Notes: a model not told the origin generated them from the sequence alone. Shown: positions 32,563 through 42,616, counted from the first letter of the stretch. The stretch: 64,000 bases of DNA from Eutreptiella sp. 'Long Island Sound 2002' (GCA_964036045.1 OZ038392.1:20362090-20426089); one strand, 5' to 3'. A program made the numbers and translations.

Positions 32563-35500
32563 TCAAAAACCCCCCTGTCCGTGGGCAGTTCGGTGAAGCC
32601 TTCATTGAGCTTCGTGAAGGGTACAAGGCGAAGAAACAGCGTCCTTATGAGAACCATGGACAGAAACATGAGATACTCAGAAAAATAATCGAGAGAAATC
32701 TCAGGGAATTTGGTTGGCTTGAGGGTTGTATGACCAGCGAGTGGTGCTGTGCACCCTTCACAGTCCCGAAGCCGCCGCCTGCAGACCAGAGCACTATTGA
32801 TGGTTGGCGAATGGTTGTTGATTTTCGCAACCTCAACGCCGAAACCAAGGCGGATTCACACCCCCTGCCCCTCATTGATGAGGAAATCGCCAAGAGGGCA
32901 AGAGGTCATTGGTTTTCTGTGCTGGATCTCCGTCACGGCTTTCACCAAATGCCGTTGAGGAAGGACAGCCGGCCTCTCACCTGTATGTGCACGCCATGTG
33001 GCCCAGTCCAGTGGACGGTCATGCCCATGGGCCTGAAGAACGCCCCTTCGTTTTTTCAAAGAATGATGGAGGATGTGCTTTTTACAGCTCATCCTGAGCT
33101 TCGTGCCTTCGTGAGTGTGTACATAGATGACATAATCATCGCGACAGAGGGGGAGGGACTGACCGAAGCCGAGCTGGTGGCCCTACATGAAAAGCAGCTG
33201 AACCAGGTTTTGGACATTCTTGATGCCAATCAGCTGATTTGTGGGCCAAAGAAGGGAAAATTATTTTTAAAATCAGTCGAATTTTGTGGTTCTCTCCTTG
33301 AGAATGGCACCCGACGACCCAGTCCAGGGAAGCTCGTCGCTATTCAGAAGTGGAAGCGCCCTGAGACGATCACGGAGTTGAGAGGATTCCTGGGTTGTTG
33401 CAATTTTTACCACTCTTTTGCGCCGAATTTTGCCAAATTTGCTGCCCCCCTCACTGAATTATTGAAGGTAGGGAGAGATGCGGGCAAGGCAGGTTCAAAG
33501 GTTCGTGTCAAGTGGACTGACGAGTGCGAAGAGGCCTTCCATCACTTGAAGGCGGCCCTCTGCGAAGTTGCCACGCTGCATGTGCCGAAATTTGACCGAC
33601 CCTTCTACATAAGAACCGACGCTTCTGGGTACGCGATCCGAGCTGTCCTTGAACAGGTTGATGAAGCCACAGGTGATCATTACCCTCTTGCATTTTGGTC
33701 TCCGAAGCTAGCCCCACGCCAAATGCAATGGTCGCCGCGTGAGCAAGAAACCTACGCCATAATCTGTGCTTTGAAAAAGTACCAATCGTGGGTTGGCACC
33801 AATCGAGTCGAGGTCCTGACGGATCATCGATCTCTGGAGTATTGGGCCACCGAACACATTGATACTGTCGCGAGCCCAGCTGGTCGACGGGCCAGATGGC
33901 ATGAATTTCTCAGTCTGTTTGACCTCCATGTGTCGTATTTGCCTGGAAAACACAACACGGTAGCGGATGCTCTGAGCCGATGGGCTTACCCCGCTTCAGA
34001 GGGGCTGCAAAGTACCAACATCCATGGTACGGAGCAGGACCGCCACGTCGTAATCGAGTGGGATCAGGAAGAAAAAAAGCTCATTCGACGTGAATGCATG
34101 CAATGCTCTGTTAAACGGCATGCATTACCGTGTCATGACATCACGGCCTTCTCAGATCCGGCGCATGCTCATGAAATTATCACCAAATCACTGAAAGTCG
34201 TGGAGAAAGTCACCGATCCCTCCTCAGGGAGTGTGAAACGGTTCGAGTATACCCGACCTGTAAGTGGATTTCGGTTGATTCAGGGCATTAAGCGTCGAGA
34301 TCCGGCCAAAACTCCACCCCTGCCGAAAGATTCCCTTATCATCCGTGACTGGACGAACGATTATCTGCATGATTCCATGTTTAAAGAGGTCTTTGAGAAT
34401 CTCAAATCCAAAGATGCTCACAAGGATGGAATTTATGCTGAATATTCGTTGGATGGGGGGAAGCTGTGGATGGCGGGTAAATTATGCGTACCAGACGCCC
34501 TGGCCCCCCGAGTGTTAAACTGGTGGCACAAATGGGAGTCCCCCCACGCACATGGCCGTAGATTATGGTCGATGATTAAACATAGGTTGTTCGGCTCAAG
34601 GCTATATACTCATTGTATGAAAGTAGCCGCCGGATGTGCCCAATGTGCTGTCGCGACGCCCCCCAGCGCGAAGAAGCACGGCCATCTGAGGCCACATCCT
34701 ATTCCGGAGCGCCTCTTTAACAGAGTCACCAGTGATTTTTTCCATCTTGGTGAACTCGACGACGAAGAGTGCCATTGGACCAACAAAAAGGTCAATGGAG
34801 TGCTCCTTATACAATGCCGTCATTCTGGCTACATTCAGGTGTTGCCTTGCAACGTCGAGTCAATGACTGGCAAAGCTGCCGCCAAATGGTGCGCGCAGAC
34901 CTGGATGGGAGGTTGGGACGTCCCATCCGAGGTGGTTACGGACTCAAGCAAAGAGTACACCTCCGAATGGTGGAAGGAATTATGTGCTCGCCTTGGAATC
35001 CACCACCTGAGATGTGAAATCCACTCACATCGAGCGCTGCCTGGCGAAAGAGCCGGCCGCTCTATTATAAATATGCTTCGTAAGGAGCTCGCCAGTGAGA
35101 AAGACTTCCATTGGCTTGAAGTTCTCTTCGCATTGCTTCGCCGGTACCACAACACGCCATTGTACCATGGCCTTTCTCCAAATGAAATTGTCTTTGGACG
35201 AAAGAAGTGTTGGTGGAACATGCCGTTGAATAATCCTCGCCCTTGTAAAGATGCTTCGTTGTTTTTGGACGAAATCCAACGAGCAGAAAAAACTGTCTCG
35301 AAATTAATCGATAAGCATCAAGCTGACTGGCTTTGGGTCCAGAATCAAGGCCGAAAAAACCCCCACAATTTTGAAGTGGATGATCGAGTTTGGCTTCGAA
35401 AATCCGAAACCACCCTGGACGGAGATGATAAGCTTCTTCCCTTGTGGGAGGGGCCATTCGCTGTTACAGCGCGTCTAGGTGAGAACAGGTGGAGGATTCG

Positions 35501-35966
35501 TGTGGATCTCAGCAGGGAAATTGAAGTTTCGGGCGATCGCCTCAAGAGAGAGATCCCCTCCCCCAAGGATCGGGTTAAACCCCTTTTTTGGACTTCAAAA
35601 TTTTTGTCCGATCGGGTCATCGAAGGGGGGAAGTACGAACTCAAGAGGATTTTAGAAGCAAGACGTGACGAAAAGGGCGAATGGGAATTTCTATGTGAGT
35701 GGAGGGGCTTTGATTCCAGTCACAACAACTGGGAACCAGCCCATTCTTTTGTCCATGGGTACACCAAGGGGTTCATCGACTTCCTCAAGAAGCACCCCGA
35801 AATTGGCGTACTCCTGACAGACTGTCTGTCGAAACCAGACAGACAGGTGGAGAGCGACGGAAAAAGACCTTTGGTGAATCGAGATCCAGCCTTTTACGGC
35901 CCTCAGCAGCCACCTTCCAGGGCTGATCCGTCGATTCCCCCTCCTGCGGTCAGGCCAGCCCAGTAG
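32496..35966 (+). CDS. pol: Element F pol: RT, RNase H, integrase, chromodomain
   Basis: This is an uninterrupted 1156-residue frame, -1 to the protease frame with an overlap of at least 67 bp, so a -1 frameshift is likely; I found no perfect slippery heptamer. RT: WRMVVDFRNLN, VLDLRHGFHQM, MPMGLKNAPSFFQ, VYIDDIIIA (33117). RNase H: RTDASGYAI (33615), LTDHRSLEYW, VADALSRW. The integrase HHCC finger is near 34530-34640, and core residues lie in TSDFFHL, VTDSSKEY and PGERAGRSI. The chromodomain at 35630-35800 is classical: YELKRILEARR, FLCEWRGFD, NNWEP. The protein copies the RNA and inserts the DNA copy. Confidence 0.93.
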   Translation: MCSKKRDKIFEERKDTTLSGKLIKNPPVRGQFGEAFIELREGYKAKKQRPYENHGQKHEILRKIIERNLREFGWLEGCMTSEWCCAPFTVPKPPPADQSTIDGWRMVVDFRNLNAETKADSHPLPLIDEEIAKRARGHWFSVLDLRHGFHQMPLRKDSRPLTCMCTPCGPVQWTVMPMGLKNAPSFFQRMMEDVLFTAHPELRAFVSVYIDDIIIATEGEGLTEAELVALHEKQLNQVLDILDANQLICGPKKGKLFLKSVEFCGSLLENGTRRPSPGKLVAIQKWKRPETITELRGFLGCCNFYHSFAPNFAKFAAPLTELLKVGRDAGKAGSKVRVKWTDECEEAFHHLKAALCEVATLHVPKFDRPFYIRTDASGYAIRAVLEQVDEATGDHYPLAFWSPKLAPRQMQWSPREQETYAIICALKKYQSWVGTNRVEVLTDHRSLEYWATEHIDTVASPAGRRARWHEFLSLFDLHVSYLPGKHNTVADALSRWAYPASEGLQSTNIHGTEQDRHVVIEWDQEEKKLIRRECMQCSVKRHALPCHDITAFSDPAHAHEIITKSLKVVEKVTDPSSGSVKRFEYTRPVSGFRLIQGIKRRDPAKTPPLPKDSLIIRDWTNDYLHDSMFKEVFENLKSKDAHKDGIYAEYSLDGGKLWMAGKLCVPDALAPRVLNWWHKWESPHAHGRRLWSMIKHRLFGSRLYTHCMKVAAGCAQCAVATPPSAKKHGHLRPHPIPERLFNRVTSDFFHLGELDDEECHWTNKKVNGVLLIQCRHSGYIQVLPCNVESMTGKAAAKWCAQTWMGGWDVPSEVVTDSSKEYTSEWWKELCARLGIHHLRCEIHSHRALPGERAGRSIINMLRKELASEKDFHWLEVLFALLRRYHNTPLYHGLSPNEIVFGRKKCWWNMPLNNPRPCKDASLFLDEIQRAEKTVSKLIDKHQADWLWVQNQGRKNPHNFEVDDRVWLRKSETTLDGDDKLLPLWEGPFAVTARLGENRWRIRVDLSREIEVSGDRLKREIPSPKDRVKPLFWTSKFLSDRVIEGGKYELKRILEARRDEKGEWEFLCEWRGFDSSHNNWEPAHSFVHGYTKGFIDFLKKHPEIGVLLTDCLSKPDRQVESDGKRPLVNRDPAFYGPQQPPSRADPSIPPPAVRPAQ

Positions 35967-37935
35967 CCAAATGAGGACCAAGCCTCGAGTTCGGCCGCTG
36001 ATTTACAGCGCCCAAGCCGTACGAGGGCCCCACCAGACAGGGTGGTGGTCACATGTATTCGTGCTTGGCCGAATTGAGGGAGACCCGTCGTGACTTGAGT
36101 CGCCGACGCCATAATCTGGGTAACAGTCGTCTAGTCCAGGGCGTCATGGCACTCGTCGCTAGGGCTCAAGGGTGTAGGTTCGAAACCCTTGCATGTCCAA
36201 CTCCTACAAAAGCTCCAGCCTCGCCCCGTCGACCACTTATTCCAATGTGAGTGTTCTGACGACTTGAAAAAACCACATTCTGCTCAATCCACTGTTCATT
36301 CTTCCTGATTACGACATGATGTGGAGAACTGCGAATGTTTGATAATTTGACGTCAATCAACTTTTCTTTGGTCTCCGTTCGGCAGACAAGGCGTAGATAC
36401 GCTGCCGAAAGACACGGAGTGTGCTGCCGTGTCCAGAAAAAATAAAACTCAGGCTTAATTCAGGCAGATCCGGGGTAATCTTGTCTCTGTTGGTCTGTGC
36501 ATCTTTGGAATTTGGCTACTCGTGCAGATGGAAGCAAATGTACATAGTAAAAACGCTGGCCAGCGACATTCACCCCTACAGGCACCCCCTGTAGTACTGG
36601 CGGCACTAGATGCGACGCCAGGAACTCAGATCTTACCTTCCTTTGCCGTGATGCTGAAGCCAAAGTCCAGATTCAGATCCAGATTCCTTGAATTTACCTT
36701 GAATTCCTCAGGTTTATCCATCATTCTGCGCAACAGTGCAGCAAAACCCCGACGTCAATTGTTCAGACAACGTTCATATAGGAGCTCTAGGGACTTCTAA
36801 CAGCAACCTTTCGGACCTCAGAGCTTCCGTAAGCTTCGGTGTATCTTTGGCACACGCCAATGTGAGCTCAATCCGACGTGAAACTGTCGAAAATGGTGAA
36901 TCCAAGTGTCTTGTGGGACTCAATCGAAAGATGGGCCTTGTCCAAGTCGATTGACACCGCCGCCACTGTAAATAAAGGACTATTCGGTGTCTCTCAGTTA
37001 TATACTGTCAGTAAAGCGCCTTCAGCGAACCTTCCGCGCGTTACATGCCAAGGATCCAGGGCCATCATGTCCCATCATGATGCATCATCACATGATCCAC
37101 ATTTTCATGGAATCTGTTGGATGCTCGCGAACCAACGTGCCGGAAAGCACAATTCAGCTGAATAAACGACAATATATATTAACTCTAGTCTAAACGAAGG
37201 TGTTAGTAGTTTCAGTTCTAGACATTCCGCTTCATTTCACCTTCATCTCAGGAAAATGAGCAAATTCCCTCATTTTAGGACAATTTAGGTTGATTTCCTT
37301 GTCATCTCCTCTCATTCCTCGAAGATCTGTTTACGGCTTAGCCTAACTCCGTTGACGCTGATGTTTTTCTGTTCACTTAGGGCCTGCAGACTACATTTGT
37401 ATTTTTTTTCCCTCTCTGTGATTGTTTCATCTCCTTCATCTCTGCTCAAATTGATTCTCAATCTTGCTGAATTTTGTGATCATCCACCAGATGCGCCAAA
37501 TCTGAAGCACATGCTGCACTTTTCAGAACGAGAAAAGCGGGAGTAACACGATGTAGAGTACGTGGAGGACACCGTAGCGTGCCCGCGACAGCTAAACTGT
37601 GCCAGAGCGCCGAGATGTCACTCCATTTCTTGATTCTCCCACTCAATCCACCAATAATCTACCTCATTCTCATCCAGGGCATGGTTTGGTATCGATTCTC
37701 GATACGTTTACATGCTTTTTAGCCCTTAACCTAATGTTTTACTGCACGGAGGACTGTTCGTCACTCCTCATTCTGTCTCATTTCAGGTTCATCCATCCTG
37801 ATTCAGTGCCAATTCAGCCCAAATCAGGTCAGATCAAGTAGATTTCGCCCCATCGAGGCTACATTTCTATTTTTTTCTGGGACTTACCCGCACTACGTTC
37901 TTCGTTGACGTAGAGGCACACCCCAGTGTGTTTTT
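35967..37935 (+). other. Element F 3' noncoding region
   Basis: There are 2 kb without a credible gene. At about 36125-36195, a TAGTCCAGGGCG box followed 34 bp later by GGTTCGAAACC gives a tRNA-like A/B-box pair. Two short phrases with CTACATTT and T-runs (37390 and 37858) also resemble the LTR start region. I see no env-like ORF with signal peptide or membrane span. Confidence 0.5.
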
Positions 37936-37945
37936 GGAGGGGGAG
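37936..37945 (+). promoter_or_regulatory. Polypurine tract of element F
   Basis: GGAGGGGGAG follows a run of five T and directly precedes the 3' LTR start TGTAAG. Confidence 0.75.
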
Positions 37946-38479
37946 TGTAAGTGCGGCTAACCCCCATCTGCTCAGATTTTCGCAGATCTGCCCCAGATTG
38001 GCTACATTTTGGTCATTTTCTCTGCTTCGGCGGAATCGCCGCCCCGCAGCTCAGTCTCAGGATCAGACCTATATATTTCTGATGTGTCGGATCTGATTCT
38101 GCGGTCCATTCATCGTACATCCGCCGCGTTCCGATCATTTACCCGGAATCGCCATTTGCCGCTGACGCGCGTGCGCGAGCCAGATCGGCCAAATATTTTT
38201 TCACAATCGGATTTATATAAATCTTTTCAGATAGATATTGACACTCAGATGTACTTTGGAATATCCGCATCAATTTTCTTCATAGACTGGGATTTTTTGC
38301 CGGATAACAATCAGCATGGATCTTGCCTCCGTTGTCGCCGCTCTTGCCTCCGTTGGTGTCCGTGTATCCGGTTCTGCCCCCAACAGCAGCGTTCAGGTCG
38401 ACTCCTCGCGTGCCTGCCCACCTGGTCTTGCCGGCCCTGAGCCCTCCGGCACCATCCACGACCTAGGGCAGCACTTTCA
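37946..38479 (+). repeat. Element F 3' LTR
   Basis: Its length of 534 bp equals that of the 5' LTR, with TG...CA ends. It is followed by the duplicated CCCCC and then LINE ORF2. The gag start codon is repeated at 38316 and its frame is open into the LINE. Confidence 0.92.
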
Positions 38480-38837
38480 CCCCCTCCGACGGAGGTTGGA
38501 CGACCTCTGGCTCCGCCATCTCGACCCTTGGTCGCCGCCCTCCCACCTCCCACACACCTGCCGACTCTGCGGGGAATGTGACACGGTGTCCTCCGCAGCG
38601 TCGACAGGCGCCAACAGGTGCGCGCGGTGCGCCCAGGTAGCCGCGTGCCCCTGGCCCGAACCCCCCGCAGGCCCGCGCAGGCGCACAGAGGAGGAGGCCT
38701 TGCGCCGGCGCATCGCGGGGGCACAGGCCCCCTCGCACGAACAAGCGGGCCCCGCGGGCGCTGCCCTTCTGTGGATCCACGTGCACCTGCGGGACCCCAC
38801 ATCTGTTGCGCACCTGTCGCACGTGTTCGCACCCTAA
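38316..38837 (+). CDS. Chimeric ORF: F LTR gag start fused to LINE ORF2 tail
   Basis: The ATG in the 3' LTR opens a frame that encodes the first 55 residues of F gag and then, past the LTR end, reads the C-terminal 119 residues of LINE ORF2 in ORF2's own frame. If the LTR promoter is active, it would express a 173-residue protein carrying the ORF2 zinc ribbon. This is an accident of the insertion; no function is implied. Confidence 0.5.
   Translation: MDLASVVAALASVGVRVSGSAPNSSVQVDSSRACPPGLAGPEPSGTIHDLGQHFHPLRRRLDDLWLRHLDPWSPPSHLPHTCRLCGECDTVSSAASTGANRCARCAQVAACPWPEPPAGPRRRTEEEALRRRIAGAQAPSHEQAGPAGAALLWIHVHLRDPTSVAHLSHVFAP
38480..38484. repeat. Target-site duplication of element F, right copy
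   Basis: CCCCC directly follows the TTTCA end of the 3' LTR and matches 27484-27488. Confidence 0.75.
38485..38837 (+). CDS. LINE ORF2, C-terminal part: zinc-ribbon-like
   Basis: It continues ORF2 beyond F; with one CCCCC removed, the frame from 27488 is kept (PDP then LRRRLDDLW). It holds paired cysteines, CRLCGEC and CARCAQVAAC (38560-38650), resembling a zinc ribbon, then a charged helix-like stretch. It ends at TAA 38835-38837. ORF2 as a whole would be about 2,230 residues, very long for a LINE ORF2. Confidence 0.75.
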
Positions 38838-38876
38838 CCCCCACCCGCCGCCGCCCTTTGCAGAGCCCGCAGCACC

Positions 38877-40109
38877 ATGCCACGCCGACGGGGGGATGGG
38901 CCGGGACACACCAGGGCCCGCCGCAGAGCGCAAGAGGCGGCCGTCCGGGGCCTGGTGGCGGACGCGGTGGCGGAGGCACACGAAGCGCACGCTGCCGCAC
39001 GGTGTGACCTGGAGGGCAGTGCGAGGGCTTTCCTCAACGAGACCGCCCTCCCGGCCGTCCGCGCCCTGAACGGAGCGGGGGCCCCTACGCTGCTCCCGGC
39101 AATGCACCGGATCGTGAACGCCGTCCAGCCGGGGCTCATCAGCCCGGAGGCGGCCCTCTACGGGCACTGGATGGGGTGGCGCGAGTCCAATCGGTCGGGC
39201 CGGCCCCTATCCATGGGGGACACCCTGCGGCTGACGGGAGCAGGGTCTGCCATGTCCCTCCGCAGCAGCGCCCCAGCCCTGCTGCACGCCCTCAGGACGC
39301 GCTCTCCCGGGGACGCGGCCCCGTACCTGAACCAGGCGCGGGCCACGTACCCGGGAGGAGTATCCGGGCTGGATGCGGCGCTCCACCTTCTACACCCGCC
39401 GGACGAGGACCTGGAGGTGGGCGAGGTCACGGTGTTCGTGGAAGGCGCGGACGAGGCGTCCGCCCGCCCCCGGCCGACCAACCCGGTGTACGACGGCACC
39501 AGGCCTACCCCCCCGTACGCCGTCGTCTGCGAGGCGTTCCCCAGGGAGCCCACTTGGTGCCCCGCCCTCCCGCCGGCGACGCACGCGCCCCGCGGCTGGG
39601 CTAACCAAGACCTGTCCCCCCCCCTGTCCAGAACCAGGGGTGCCCACCACGGGGGGCAGGTCCTCTGGCAAGAGTGCCCTGGCATCCCCCTGCTCCTCCT
39701 CGTCGTCGCAACCCGCGGGGACCCAGGGCGGATCCTGGTGATCACCCCCACCCACCTCTATCAGCCAACACCCGTACCCCGCCCCCCCCTCCCGGCGCCC
39801 GCGGCGCGGGACGGAGTAAACACCTTCCTGCGAACACAGGAGGTCACCGCCGTTACGGGGGTCAGCCTGGTGCGGCTGCCCCCGACACCGCTCGACGACC
39901 CCCGGGGGCCTAGGGCCCTGGGCCCCGCCCCAGACTGGGAGCTATGGCGCGACGCGTGGGCCGCGTGGCTCCCCCGCCTCCCCACCCAGTGCCGGTGGAT
40001 GGCCGCAGGCCCCCGGCCGTGCGGGGCTGACGCCACAGCCGGCCCCCCACCCCCTCCCCCCCTCCCCCCCGCAGAGCACCACACAGCACTGCCCACGGCA
40101 CGGCACTGA
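38877..40109 (+). CDS. LINE ORF3, unknown function
   Basis: A 410-residue ORF starts 40 bp after ORF2; a CTTTGCAG just upstream resembles a splice acceptor. I do not recognise the protein. The N-terminus is basic (MPRRRGDG, RARRRAQ); the middle is mixed, with a hydrophobic stretch (IPLLLLVVATRGD); the C-terminus is Pro-rich. It ends in TGA overlapping the ATG of ORF4 (TGATG), an arrangement seen where downstream ORFs are translated by reinitiation. LINEs normally have nothing coding after the RT ORF. The GC bias raises the chance of spurious ORFs, but the tidy order and overlap favour a real gene. Confidence 0.6.
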   Translation: MPRRRGDGPGHTRARRRAQEAAVRGLVADAVAEAHEAHAAARCDLEGSARAFLNETALPAVRALNGAGAPTLLPAMHRIVNAVQPGLISPEAALYGHWMGWRESNRSGRPLSMGDTLRLTGAGSAMSLRSSAPALLHALRTRSPGDAAPYLNQARATYPGGVSGLDAALHLLHPPDEDLEVGEVTVFVEGADEASARPRPTNPVYDGTRPTPPYAVVCEAFPREPTWCPALPPATHAPRGWANQDLSPPLSRTRGAHHGGQVLWQECPGIPLLLLVVATRGDPGRILVITPTHLYQPTPVPRPPLPAPAARDGVNTFLRTQEVTAVTGVSLVRLPPTPLDDPRGPRALGPAPDWELWRDAWAAWLPRLPTQCRWMAAGPRPCGADATAGPPPPPPLPPAEHHTALPTARH

Positions 40110-42616
40110 TGCACCAGGAGGTAGTGGGAAGGGCGCGCCTGCCACCACGCATGCCTACCAGGGTAACAGTGATGGCAGACTCCGATGGGTCCCCCCAGCG
40201 AGACGACCGCCACCACCGCCTGTCCCGCTCCCGCTCCCCCGTCTCCTCCCCGAAGTGGACGGGGGAGACCCTCGCGGAGCGCGAGGAGCGGAGGCTGGCG
40301 GAGGCGGCGGTGCTGGTCGGGCCGCCGCCACCGGCCCAGGAGCCTGAGCCAGCCGAGATGACCGCCTCCGCCGCCCAAGCAGCCAGCCCCGCCGCCCCGC
40401 CCCGAGAGGGGGCCCCAGACGCGCAGGAAGCGGAGACCGCAGCCCCAGCGAGCCACGCTGCGGCCCCGACCGCGGCCCCCGGCACGCCGCCGACACGGGG
40501 GGCAGCCCCGGCGCAGGAACCGGGCGCATCGCCGAGGGCTGCCACAGCCGCAGAAGAGAGCAAGAAGGGCGCGCGAGGGATTGCGACCGCGGCGCCGGCG
40601 GGCCGCACCACCGCCTCGGCCGACCACGCCGCGGCCCCCAGCACGCCGCGAAAGCGGGGGGCGGACCCCGCACGGGCCACAGGCGCCTCGTCGGCGGCCG
40701 CCACAGCAGCGAAGGAGAGCGGGGAGGGCGCGCGAGGGGCTGCGGCCGCGACCCCGGCGGGCCGCGACACAGCCTCGGCCGGCCGCGCCGCGACCCCCAG
40801 CACGCCGCGAACGCGGGGGACGGACCCCGCACGGGCCACGGGCGCCTCGCCGGCGGCCGCCGCGGCAGCAGAGGAGAACGAGGAGGGCGCGCGAGGGGTT
40901 GCGACCGCGGCCCCGGCGGGCCGCACCACTCCCTCGGCCGACCACGCCGCGGCCCCCAGCACGCCGCGAAAGCGGGGGGCGGACCCCGCACGGGCCAGGG
41001 GCGCCTCGTCGGGGGCCGCCACAGCAGCGAAGGAGAGCGAGGAGGGCGCGCGAGGGGCTGCGGCTGCGACCCCGGCGGGCCGCGACACCGCCTCGGCCGG
41101 CCACGCCGCGACCCCCAGCACGCCGCGCAAGCGAGGGAAGAACCCCGCACGGGCCACGGACGGCTCGCCGGCGGCCGCCGCAGCAGCAGCAGTGGGCAGG
41201 GAGAGCGCGAATTACCGCGCCCACGCCAACCCCACCCACACCCACACCAGCCCCCCCAAACTGTTCCCCCCCAAGCCCTTCCCCCCGGGGCGGGAGCGGC
41301 ACGTCCGCCCCCCGGCGCGCCCGCGCTCGCCGCCGGGCGTCACGCTGCCGCAGCTGCAAAGGCAGCGGGACGCCCGGCGAGTGGTCCAGGAAGGGCGCAG
41401 CAGTGGGGGGGAGCAGAGCGCAGGCAGCGGACGGCGCGACTCGGGGCCGGGGGCCGGGAAGGGGCCAGGGCACGGGAAGGGCGCGCAGGGGCACGGGCAG
41501 GGAGCCCAGGTGCAGGGGGCAGGGCGAGGGGAGGTGGGAGAGCGGGCGGGCCAGGGCATGGGGGACGGGAGGCGGGACCCGCGACACAGGCAGGGGGCTG
41601 GAAAGGGGCCCAAGGGCAAGGGCAAGGGCGCCGCTGGCCCCAAGGGACAGGCGGGACGGGGCATGGGGGCCCAGGGGGGAGGACGGGACGAAGGGAGGGG
41701 GGCAGAGGGCGGGGCGCCCCCGCAGCCGGACGTGCAGCCGGTGAGGTGCATCCGCCCCGGCATCCAACAGATGCCGGCAAACCACACCCACCACCACCAC
41801 CACCACCGGCACCACCACCTCTACAACATCGACCCTGACGCCAGCGAGCTCGTCCCCCCCCAACCCCCACGACACCAGCACCATCAAGCCCCCCCCGCGC
41901 CGAGGGCGGAGCCGGCGCGGATGGCCTCGGCGGAGGGGGGACGGGGCGCGGCATCGGCGCCGCAGGCGCAGGGGCAGCGAGGGGGGCCGGCACGGGGGGC
42001 AGAGGAGGGCCGGCCATGGGACCGGGACTGGGGCGCGGTCCCGGACCCTCTGGGGGAGGAGACCCTCCCCCTGGTGGGGGAGGTGTACGGGTGGTTGTGC
42101 TGGGCCAACCAGGGGACCCCCAGGAGGTCGAGGAACCGGCGCTTCGATGCCGTGCTCCTCCGGAGAGACGGAGGAAACCGAGAGGTACCCCCGGGGGGGT
42201 GGGCAGCCCCAGAGGACCATGAGAGGGTCCTCAGGTCAGTGATCCGGGCGGTGTGGCCCGACAGGGAGCCGACGTGGCCGGCCTTCCTGGAAGGAGGAGC
42301 GGTGCTCCGCATCACGGATGCGGACGCCAGCAACTGGCTCCCTCGGGCTCTGCGCAGCGCCCTCGCCCACTGGCGCTACCGCCGGCACAACCCGCCGCCG
42401 CCACAGCCCCAGCCCCCACACAAGCGGCGGCGCAGCAGAAGGCCCAGACGGCGGATACGAGAGAGTTGGGGGGGGGGGCTGGGCCCCCCGAACCACACAC
42501 CCCCACGGTACGGCACGACGCAAGAGGGCGTGCCACCTCCCGCGGGAGGGAGTGCGGAGACAACGAGCGCGGGGGGGAACCTGCTGCCCCGCAGCCCGCT
42601 AACCACTGACTGCTAA
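40109..42616 (+). CDS. LINE ORF4, repeat-rich basic protein, unknown function
   Basis: This 835-residue frame starts within the ORF3 stop; MADSDG 21 codons later is an alternative start. The N-terminus has an SRSRSP patch. Four to five Ala-rich repeats of 53 residues (159 bp), each with STPRKRG or a variant, follow. A long Gly/Arg/Gln/Lys region (41440-41720), a His cluster near 41780, a more globular, Trp-containing stretch (EVYGWLCWANQ ... RFDAVLLRRDGGN, 42080-42180) and a strongly basic tail (KRRRSRRPRRR, about 42425) complete it. The low-complexity basic regions suggest nucleic-acid binding. No known domain is recognised. Confidence 0.6.
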   Translation: MHQEVVGRARLPPRMPTRVTVMADSDGSPQRDDRHHRLSRSRSPVSSPKWTGETLAEREERRLAEAAVLVGPPPPAQEPEPAEMTASAAQAASPAAPPREGAPDAQEAETAAPASHAAAPTAAPGTPPTRGAAPAQEPGASPRAATAAEESKKGARGIATAAPAGRTTASADHAAAPSTPRKRGADPARATGASSAAATAAKESGEGARGAAAATPAGRDTASAGRAATPSTPRTRGTDPARATGASPAAAAAAEENEEGARGVATAAPAGRTTPSADHAAAPSTPRKRGADPARARGASSGAATAAKESEEGARGAAAATPAGRDTASAGHAATPSTPRKRGKNPARATDGSPAAAAAAAVGRESANYRAHANPTHTHTSPPKLFPPKPFPPGRERHVRPPARPRSPPGVTLPQLQRQRDARRVVQEGRSSGGEQSAGSGRRDSGPGAGKGPGHGKGAQGHGQGAQVQGAGRGEVGERAGQGMGDGRRDPRHRQGAGKGPKGKGKGAAGPKGQAGRGMGAQGGGRDEGRGAEGGAPPQPDVQPVRCIRPGIQQMPANHTHHHHHHRHHHLYNIDPDASELVPPQPPRHQHHQAPPAPRAEPARMASAEGGRGAASAPQAQGQRGGPARGAEEGRPWDRDWGAVPDPLGEETLPLVGEVYGWLCWANQGTPRRSRNRRFDAVLLRRDGGNREVPPGGWAAPEDHERVLRSVIRAVWPDREPTWPAFLEGGAVLRITDADASNWLPRALRSALAHWRYRRHNPPPPQPQPPHKRRRSRRPRRRIRESWGGGLGPPNHTPPRYGTTQEGVPPPAGGSAETTSAGGNLLPRSPLTTDC
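40460..41190 (+). repeat. 159-bp tandem repeats within ORF4
   Basis: GCGCGCGAGGG recurs at about 40569, 40728, 40887 and 41046, a 159-bp period (53 codons), so the repeat keeps the frame. Units share the core CCCAGCACGCCGCG, and alternate units are more alike (NADHAAAPSTPRKRG-type versus RDTASAGRAATPSTPR-type), suggesting duplication of a two-unit block. Confidence 0.75.

Larger units (their letters stand above)
27489..38479 (+). mobile_element. Element F: chromodomain Ty3/gypsy retrotransposon (10,991 bp)
   Basis: It is complete: two 534-bp LTRs, primer site, gag, retropepsin, Dam-like domain, RT, RNase H, integrase, chromodomain, a 2-kb noncoding region and polypurine tract. Comparing the LTRs by eye gives about 11 differences (roughly 98% identity), so F is younger than the elements around it but not brand new. 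It is inserted in the LINE's ORF2 in the same orientation. Confidence 0.93.

Noticed and set aside
35967-37935. env gene in F
   Set aside because: Only ORFs under 100 codons, with no signal peptide or membrane span.
41774-41815. Histidine cluster as a metal-binding domain
   Set aside because: It lies in a CAC-repeat stretch (CACCACCAC) and is probably simple-sequence expansion.
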